Below are positions 1 through 4,230 of a stretch of 6,085 bases of DNA, in pieces. The stretch is from Paludibacter sp. (GTDB lineage: Bacteria > Bacteroidota > Bacteroidia > Bacteroidales > Paludibacteraceae): positions 1 to 6,085 of the forward strand of contig JAQTOL010000209.1 of NCBI GenBank assembly GCA_028748945.1, read 5' to 3'. A model generated the notes under the pieces. It did no database searches. It worked only from the letters and a program-made list of their open reading frames with translations, and was not told where the DNA came from. The translations under genes and the position numbers were made by a program. Positions within the stretch are counted from its first letter, which is position 1. The number at the start of each line of letters is the position of its first letter.

Positions 1-74
1 AAACCGAAGCAGACTACAATGATGCTACCGGCGAGGGTATGAGCGACTTCTTGAATATTGATCTTATATTTTAA
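1..74 (+). CDS. C-terminal end of a probable YjgN/DUF898 family membrane protein (5' truncated)
   Basis: Only the last 23 codons are visible, read in the frame starting at base 3 and ending in TAA at 72-74. The other two forward frames hit stops within about 45 bases. The peptide is acidic and ends in ...GEGMSDFLNIDLIF. An acidic tail closing on a D-I-D/hydrophobic stretch is what I recall for DUF898 (YjgN) multi-pass inner-membrane proteins, and genes of that family often sit directly before M48 peptidases like the one that follows. The stop shares its last A with the start of the next gene (TAATG), so the two are probably cotranscribed and translationally coupled. That this is a gene end is clear. 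The family rests on a short tail plus gene context, so it is an inference. Confidence 0.55.
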   Translation, partial: TEADYNDATGEGMSDFLNIDLIF

Positions 75-1138
75 TGCATAAAACCACAGGCATTTATTTT
101 GATGGAATCTCTTCCACGCCCCAAAAAATTGAACTGACTCTTGATGAACAGGCTGTCGGGTTGATTTTCGAATCGTCGGATATTCCTGATTCAACATGGA
201 GGCTTGCTGAAATTTCATTTGAAGATACCGGCGACTCGCTCGAGATCAGGCGTGAAGCTAATAAAGCATCGTTCATTCAGGTGAGCGATGCTGATTTTAT
301 TGCCGGTTTCATTGCCTGTCTGCGTAATAACGGACAGATCGGGTGGTATTATAAGTTGCTGCATCTGGGGATGAAAGCTTATATCGGCATGGCAGTTATC
401 ATTCTGGGACTCATCGTGGGAGGATATCTGCTCGTCATTCCATGGGTGGCCGAAAAAGCAGTGATGCTTATTCCCGGGAGTTACGATACAAGCCTTGGCA
501 ATACTTTCCTCAATCAATATGTTTCGGAGAATGACATAGATACTGCTAAAACCGATGCCTTGAATGCCTTTGCACAACAACTTCAACTGAATAATACCCG
601 CCCGCTACATTTTATGGTTGTCAGTTCGGGGAAGGTGAATGCTTTTGCATTGCCCAACGGCGATATTATTGTCTATTCAGGATTGATTGACTTAATGAAG
701 AATTACGATGAGTTGGCAGGACTTATCGGGCACGAGGTAAGCCATGTCAACAACCGGCATTCCATGAAGATGCTTTGCCGCAATTTATCGGGGTATATTT
801 TTATTTCGGCGGTATTCAGCGATGTAAATGGCATCATGGCCGTGATTGGCGATAATGTCCACAACCTGCAATCGCTTTCCTATTCGCGCCAATTCGAACG
901 GGAAGCCGATGAACAGGGAACCGCACTTATGATTCAAAATCACATCAATCCCAGGGGTATGACCGATTTGTTTTCGCGTTTGCAAACCGAAGAAACGATT
1001 GTTGTGCCGGCCTTTATCAGTTCTCACCCTATGACTGCCGACCGGATAAAAACGATTCGGAAAATGATCGGACAAAGTTCTTATACCATCACCAGTCATC
1101 CGAAACTGGAAGAATTATTTCAGGAGCTAAAAAAATAA
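74..1138 (+). CDS. Membrane-anchored M48 family zinc metallopeptidase
   Basis: A 354-residue protein. Residues 1-85 form a soluble, beta-rich N-terminal domain opening with GIYFDGISS. This resembles the small domain (DUF7092-like, from memory) that precedes many YjgN-linked M48 peptidases. One transmembrane helix follows at about 102-124 (AYIGMAVIILGLIVGGYLL); basic residues before it suggest N-inside, with the protease domain outside. The catalytic domain has the M48 landmarks: NAFALPNGDIIVYSGLI just before the active site, the zinc motif HEVSH at 220-224 (H220, E221, H224), the third ligand E275 in EREAD at 275-279, and SSHPMTADRI near the end. A weakly hydrophobic stretch at 238-259 lies between the zinc motifs. 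All catalytic residues are present, so the enzyme should be active. It probably works in membrane-protein quality control, like OMA1, LoiP or BepA relatives, but its substrate is unknown. The start overlaps the upstream stop by one base (TAATG), and no better ATG lies upstream. Confidence 0.93.
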   Translation: MHKTTGIYFDGISSTPQKIELTLDEQAVGLIFESSDIPDSTWRLAEISFEDTGDSLEIRREANKASFIQVSDADFIAGFIACLRNNGQIGWYYKLLHLGMKAYIGMAVIILGLIVGGYLLVIPWVAEKAVMLIPGSYDTSLGNTFLNQYVSENDIDTAKTDALNAFAQQLQLNNTRPLHFMVVSSGKVNAFALPNGDIIVYSGLIDLMKNYDELAGLIGHEVSHVNNRHSMKMLCRNLSGYIFISAVFSDVNGIMAVIGDNVHNLQSLSYSRQFEREADEQGTALMIQNHINPRGMTDLFSRLQTEETIVVPAFISSHPMTADRIKTIRKMIGQSSYTITSHPKLEELFQELKK

Positions 1139-1222
1139 GTTTTCATTATTAACTGAACATCTTTCAAGTGCAAATCTTTCAAAATAACCAATCAAAAATC
1201 TTTGAATTTTAATAAATTATTC

Positions 1223-1252
1223 TGTTTTATTCATATAAAATCTGTTACTTTG
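1223..1252 (+). promoter_or_regulatory. Weak candidate Bacteroidota promoter for the GNAT gene
   Basis: TTACTTTG at 1245-1252 matches the Bacteroidota -7 consensus TAnnTTTG at all but the second fixed base. Twenty bases upstream there is only a poor -33 match (TG at 1223-1224 within TCTGTTTT). The spot is sensible, about 40 bases before the GNAT start, in a 153-bp AT-rich spacer. I see no other promoter candidate there and no clear terminator for the M48 gene. ATCTTTCAA occurs at 1159-1167 and 1174-1182, with the variant ATCTTTGAA at 1198-1206; these may be chance in such AT-rich DNA. Confidence 0.35.
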
Positions 1253-1291
1253 TATCACAAGTAAGAATAAATCATAGAAAAAATAAACACT

Positions 1292-1795
1292 ATGAACTTC
1301 ATCCTACGTAAATGGACCCGGGCCGATCTGGGCAGTTTGATGAAACATGCAAACAATATTCACATCGCCAATAATTTGACGGATGCATTTCCACATCCCT
1401 ACACCATCCTTTCTGCTGAAGCCTATCTGAATATGGCTAGCGGTAAGAACCCAACCAATATTTTTGCCATTGATGTCAACGGCGAAGCTGTCGGTTCGAT
1501 AGGCATCTATCAACAAACGGACATACATGCCCTGAATGCCGAAATGGGTTATTGGCTGTCCGAAGATTACTGGGGACAAGGCATTATGACCGGAGCCGTT
1601 AAAGAAATGGTTCGGTATGGATTCGAGACCTTCGACATTACACGTATCTTTGCGCGACCCTTTGGCACCAATAAAGCTTCGCAACGGGTTTTGGAGAAAG
1701 CCGGCTTTACGCTCGAAGCCCGTTTTGAAAAAGCATTATTCAAAAACGGTGAGTTTGTTGATGAGTTGGTTTATGCTGTTAGAATTAATAATTAA
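1292..1795 (+). CDS. GNAT family N-acetyltransferase (RimJ/RimL type)
   Basis: A 167-residue cytoplasmic protein of normal length for a single-domain GNAT enzyme, which moves an acetyl group from acetyl-CoA to an amine. It opens with the typical beta-1 start (FILRKWTRADLGSLMKHANN). The mid-section AVGSIGIYQQ is the beta-3/beta-4 region. The acetyl-CoA pyrophosphate-binding motif A is visible as YWGQGIMTGAV (W94, G95-Q96-G97), preceded by EMGYWLSEDYW. Motif B follows as NKASQRVLEKAGF at 127-139. This pattern is that of the RimJ/RimL-like Acetyltransf_3 group, which includes ribosomal-protein N-terminal acetylases and many enzymes acting on small amines or antibiotics; the substrate cannot be told from sequence. 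The ATG follows an A-rich leader without a Shine-Dalgarno sequence. The last codons and the stop are made of the AATTAAT tandem repeat that runs to the next gene. Confidence 0.92.
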   Translation: MNFILRKWTRADLGSLMKHANNIHIANNLTDAFPHPYTILSAEAYLNMASGKNPTNIFAIDVNGEAVGSIGIYQQTDIHALNAEMGYWLSEDYWGQGIMTGAVKEMVRYGFETFDITRIFARPFGTNKASQRVLEKAGFTLEARFEKALFKNGEFVDELVYAVRINN

Positions 1796-1817
1796 TAATT
1801 AATAATTAATAATTAAT
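1783..1817 (+). repeat. Heptanucleotide tandem repeat, five copies of AATTAAT
   Basis: Five perfect head-to-tail copies of AATTAAT (35 bp) begin inside the last codons of the GNAT gene, include its TAA stop, and end three A residues before the ATG of the GH5 gene. The unit is not a multiple of three. A change in copy number would not move the first stop, so it would leave the acetyltransferase intact. It would change the 25-bp spacing to the GH5 start in 7-bp steps. The tract is pure A/T, holds stops in several frames, and could affect translation initiation or local melting. No recognisable -7 element lies in it, so GH5 may be read from a promoter upstream of or within the GNAT gene. Confidence 0.9.
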
Positions 1818-1820
1818 AAA

Positions 1821-3788
1821 ATGAAGAAAACAACTTTACTTCTTGTCTGTGTTTTTCTGATTGGAATACCGGAACTGACCCGGGCACAAGCCCCGTTTAG
1901 CAGGGGAGTGAATCTGACCGGATGGTTTCAGACCTCGAATACACGCCAGATTCAGTTCTCGAAATACAGCAAAAAAGACTTTGAAAACATCAAAAGTTTA
2001 GGTTGTGATGCGATTCGGTTACCGATTAATCTGTTTTATATGACCAACGGAAGTCCCGATTATACCATCGATCCTTTGTTTTTTTCGTTTTTGGATCAGG
2101 CTGTGGACTGGGCGGAAAGTTTACAGATGTATTTAATCATCGATAACCATTCATCGGATGATATTGCAAGTAAGAATCCAAATCTGGAAACGGTACTTTC
2201 TAAAGTATGGACTCAAATGGCCGATCATTACATGACCCGTTCCGGCTATATACTTTACGAAATACTGAACGAGCCGAATGGATCAATTACGACACAGTCG
2301 TGGGGAAAAATACAACAAACTGCGATTACAGCTATTCGGGCAATTGATAACCAACATACCATAGTGGTGGGTGGTGCAGGCTACAACAGTTATACCGAAC
2401 TGGCATCACTTCCTGTTTACACGGACACAAATCTGCTCTATACTTTCCATTTTTACGATCCGTTCGTTTTCACACATCAGGGTGCCACCTGGCCAAGCCC
2501 GTCGATGGCTTCATTGGCAAATGTCCCTTTCCCCTATAATGCAACAACGATGCCATCGGTTCCTGCCGATTTGGTCGGAACATGGGTTGGAAGTGCATTA
2601 AATAATTATAAGAATGATGGTACGGTTGCCAAAGTCAAATCGCTTATTGATATTGCCGTGGCTTTTAAAACAAGTCGGAACGTCAATATTTATTGTGGAG
2701 AATTCGGGGTATATAATCTGAACAGCAAAGATGCCGATCGGGTTAACTGGTATAACGAAGTGCGGAAATACCTCGAAGAAAAAGGAATTGCCTGGACAAT
2801 TTGGGATTATCAGGGCGGCTTCGGATTATTTAAAAAAGGAAGTAATGAGCAATTTAATTTCGACCTGAATATCCCTATGGTAAATGTACTGGGCTTAACT
2901 GCTCCTGCACAACAGGTTTATATTATGAAACCCGATTCGGTCGGTTTTAATATTTATTCCGATTTTGTAGGGGAGAAAATGACCGAAGCCAGTAGCGCGA
3001 GTGGAGGAACGGTTGATTTTTATGCTGCTGATAAACCGAATAATGGAAATTTCTGCCTTTCATGGACAAATTGTACGCAATATGGAACGGTCGGTTTTAA
3101 TTTTTCGCCCGATAAAGATTTATCGGCGTTGAAAGCACAGAATTACGCATTAAGTTTCCTTGTCAGAGGAAATTCACCGGGGACAACATTCGATCTCCGG
3201 TTCACCGATACTAAAACAACTGTCGCCGGAGATCATCCTTGGCGAATGAATTTCACCATGAATGAAACGACCTCTCAATGGGATAATCGCTGGCATAAAG
3301 TTTATATTCCGTTGTCCCGTTTTGTTGAAGGTGGTTCGTGGGATGGAAGCTGGTACAATCCCATAAGTGCTTTCGACTGGAAAGCTGTCGATCGGTTTGA
3401 AATTGTAGCAGAACAAATGGCTTTGACTAATAAAAAGTTCTGGTTCGACAACATTCAAATCAGTAACATGGATACCGCGCAGATCTATCAAACTTCTGCC
3501 TTTACCGCAATGAATGAACTCAGATTAACCCCTTCAACTTTCAGTATTTTCCCCAATCCCTGCAGTTTTTCGACAACAATTAGTTATAATCTGGTTGCTG
3601 ACGGTATAGTGAATATAAGTATTTACAATTTAGCCGGTCAGAAAGTCGAATCAATTTTCAATGATAAACAAACTCCCGGAAACCACACGGTAAAATGGGT
3701 CAAAGGACCTGATTTTAAACAGGGAATCTATCTTTGCGTGATTTCCAAATCAAATTTAATCATGGAACAAAAGATGATAGTGATATAA
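1821..3788 (+). CDS. Secreted GH5 family glycoside hydrolase with CBM11-like module and T9SS sorting domain
   Basis: A 655-residue, four-part exported enzyme. Residues 1-22 or 1-24 are a signal peptide (MKKTTLLLVCVFLIG..., cleavage near TRA/QA). The GH5 (beta/alpha)8 barrel spans about 26-355. It shows R66 in AIRLPIN, H110 in IIDNHSSDD, the acid/base E151 in EILNEPNG, H210 and Y212 in HFYDPF, the nucleophile E294 in IYCGEFGVY, and W328 in TIWDYQGG. The catalytic set is complete, so it should hydrolyse a beta-1,4-type glycan such as cellulose, mixed-linkage glucan or mannan. FTHQGATW after H210 marks a subset of GH5 that I cannot number. Residues 372-550 form a beta-sandwich ending in FWFDNIQIS, like CBM11 or CIA30-type modules, probably binding glucan. 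Residues 570-655 are a type A T9SS sorting domain (IFPNP at 576-580, then VNISIYNLAGQKV and a KQGIYLCVI turn), for outer-membrane export and surface attachment or release. The ATG lies 25 bp after the GNAT stop. No SusCD-like or other carbohydrate genes are in view. Confidence 0.93.
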   Translation: MKKTTLLLVCVFLIGIPELTRAQAPFSRGVNLTGWFQTSNTRQIQFSKYSKKDFENIKSLGCDAIRLPINLFYMTNGSPDYTIDPLFFSFLDQAVDWAESLQMYLIIDNHSSDDIASKNPNLETVLSKVWTQMADHYMTRSGYILYEILNEPNGSITTQSWGKIQQTAITAIRAIDNQHTIVVGGAGYNSYTELASLPVYTDTNLLYTFHFYDPFVFTHQGATWPSPSMASLANVPFPYNATTMPSVPADLVGTWVGSALNNYKNDGTVAKVKSLIDIAVAFKTSRNVNIYCGEFGVYNLNSKDADRVNWYNEVRKYLEEKGIAWTIWDYQGGFGLFKKGSNEQFNFDLNIPMVNVLGLTAPAQQVYIMKPDSVGFNIYSDFVGEKMTEASSASGGTVDFYAADKPNNGNFCLSWTNCTQYGTVGFNFSPDKDLSALKAQNYALSFLVRGNSPGTTFDLRFTDTKTTVAGDHPWRMNFTMNETTSQWDNRWHKVYIPLSRFVEGGSWDGSWYNPISAFDWKAVDRFEIVAEQMALTNKKFWFDNIQISNMDTAQIYQTSAFTAMNELRLTPSTFSIFPNPCSFSTTISYNLVADGIVNISIYNLAGQKVESIFNDKQTPGNHTVKWVKGPDFKQGIYLCVISKSNLIMEQKMIVI

Positions 3789-3795
3789 AGTCAAG
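3787..3795 (+). repeat. Outlying copy of the element's terminal 9-mer (AAAGTCAAG)
   Basis: AAAGTCAAG overlaps the last two bases of the GH5 stop codon. It is a direct copy of 4019-4027 and an inverted copy of 3840-3848, which are the two ends of the palindromic element downstream. In RNA it could pair with 3840-3848 across a 44-base loop, competing with the far end at 4019-4027. A chance match is possible in AT-rich DNA, but three 9-base matches within 241 bp is suggestive. Confidence 0.6.
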
Positions 3796-3857
3796 CTGTT
3801 TTACTCCCAAGGTTTGCAAATTGTTCTTTCTAAAGTCGTCTTGACTTTTATAATGTC

Positions 3858-3877
3858 GCTCCTACGGAGCTTTTGTT
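3858..3877 (+). terminator. Possible intrinsic terminator hairpin 1 after GH5
   Basis: GCTCC-TAC-GGAGC forms a 5-bp GC-rich stem with a 3-base loop, followed directly by TTTTGTT. It lies about 70 bp after the GH5 stop, inside the left arm of the palindromic element. The stem is short, and the same bases can pair instead with the right arm, so termination is a guess from shape. Confidence 0.4.
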
Positions 3878-3910
3878 TCAATGAAATGAATATTACTACT
3901 ACCATAATGC

Positions 3911-3933
3911 TGCTCCTAACGGAGCATTTTTTT
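3911..3933 (+). terminator. Probable intrinsic terminator hairpin 2 (central hairpin of the element)
   Basis: TGCTCC-TAAC-GGAGCA (6-bp stem, 4-base loop) is followed at once by seven T residues (3927-3933). This is the best rho-independent terminator shape in the window for + strand transcripts leaving the GH5 gene. It sits inside the central stem of the repeat element, so its effect depends on which fold wins. A second hairpin, ATAGCTTC-AGA-GAAGCTAT, starts right after the T-run at 3934. Confidence 0.5.
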
Positions 3934-4031
3934 ATAGCTTCAGAGAAGCTATATTATGGTAGAATAAAATTATATAGTTTTTTTAAGCTCCGTAGGAGCG
4001 ACATTATTTTATTATTAAAAAGTCAAGACGA

Positions 4032-4122
4032 ATTCTCTAAATAAAATAGTCTGTCTTAAAATAAATAATAGTTTGTTCTGATAATTTACAGATTATTTTT
4101 ACTTTTCACTCCCCCAACCCCA
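4032..4122. other. AT-rich non-coding stretch between the repeat element and the S9 promoter
   Basis: I see no gene, strong hairpin or repeat here. Short frames are broken by many stops. ATAAT/ATTAT at 4081-4096 followed by a T-run is a purely A/T stem and too weak to call. A pyrimidine-rich run (CACTCCCCCAACCCCATTTC, 4107-4126) breaks the AT-rich background just before the promoter. Confidence 0.6.
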
Positions 4123-4151
4123 TTTCTATTAAGGTTAAATTCGTACTTTTG
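4123..4151 (+). promoter_or_regulatory. Bacteroidota-type promoter for the S9 peptidase gene
   Basis: TACTTTTG at 4144-4151 matches the TAnnTTTG -7 consensus fully. A partial -33 element, TTTC (consensus TTTG), lies at 4123-4126 with a 17-base spacer, within the usual range. Transcription would begin near 4157-4160, leaving a leader of about 70 bases. That leader holds a small hairpin, ACTCA-CCC-TGAGT at 4193-4205, some 25 bases before the start codon. There is no Shine-Dalgarno sequence. Confidence 0.68.
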
Positions 4152-4230
4152 CATAAGTATTCCGATTTTAATCAACTACAGATTCTATTAAAACTCACCC
4201 TGAGTAATTCACGCTAATAAAATTATTATA

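Larger units (their letters stand above)
3836..4031. repeat. 196-bp nested inverted-repeat (REP/MITE-like) element
   Basis: Outer arms are TCGTCTTGACTTTT (3836-3849) and its exact complement at 4018-4031. The next arms are a perfect 23-bp pair, 3850-3872 with 3985-4007; ten unpaired bases (4008-4017) separate the two stems on the right side only. A central stem pairs CTACCATAAT (3899-3908) with 3953-3962 and encloses two hairpins: TGCTCC/GGAGCA (3911-3916, 3921-3926) and ATAGCTTC/GAAGCTAT (3934-3941, 3945-3952). The 23-bp arms each hold a palindrome of their own, GCTCC-TAC-GGAGC (3858-3870) and GCTCC-GTA-GGAGC (3987-3999). Smaller palindromes fill the rest: TTTC/GAAA at 3876-3886, and AAAATT/AGTTTT at 3966-3981 with one G-U pair. 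GCTCC-TAC-GGAGC palindromes are, from memory, frequent between genes in Bacteroidota and resemble REP sequences moved by IS200-like RAYT transposases. No transposase is in this window. The 76-codon frame across the element is not a gene. Confidence 0.9.

Noticed and set aside
94..1099. Antisense open frames of 60-123 codons under the M48 gene
   Set aside because: They are shadows of the coding strand, with low-complexity or unrecognisable peptides and no promoter or start context.
1159..1206. Repeated ATCTTTCAA/ATCTTTGAA motifs in the M48-GNAT spacer
   Set aside because: Short, unevenly spaced and low in complexity; not enough to claim an operator.
1727..1757. Promoter-like pair inside the GNAT gene (TTTTG at 1723-1727, TGAGTTTG at 1750-1757, 22-base spacer)
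   Set aside because: The -7 box has a mismatch in the important TA, and the site is coding. It could drive GH5, but the match is too weak to list as a feature.
1821..1890. Lipoprotein signal for the GH5 enzyme (Cys at residue 10)
   Set aside because: The residues before Cys10 (LLV) do not fit a lipobox, and the protein has a normal signal peptide with a T9SS domain.
3836..4031. CRISPR array or tRNA as an explanation of the repeats
   Set aside because: The repeats are inverted and nested, not regularly spaced direct repeats, and no cloverleaf with tRNA consensus bases is present.
3814..4044. A 76-codon open frame on the + strand
   Set aside because: It lies wholly across the palindromic repeat, its peptide follows the repeat (TTLLRSF, LLTEHFF), and it has no family signature or plausible start context.
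4081..4100. ATAAT/ATTAT stem followed by a T-run
   Set aside because: The stem is five A/T pairs with no G/C, too weak for a terminator and expected by chance in this AT-rich stretch.
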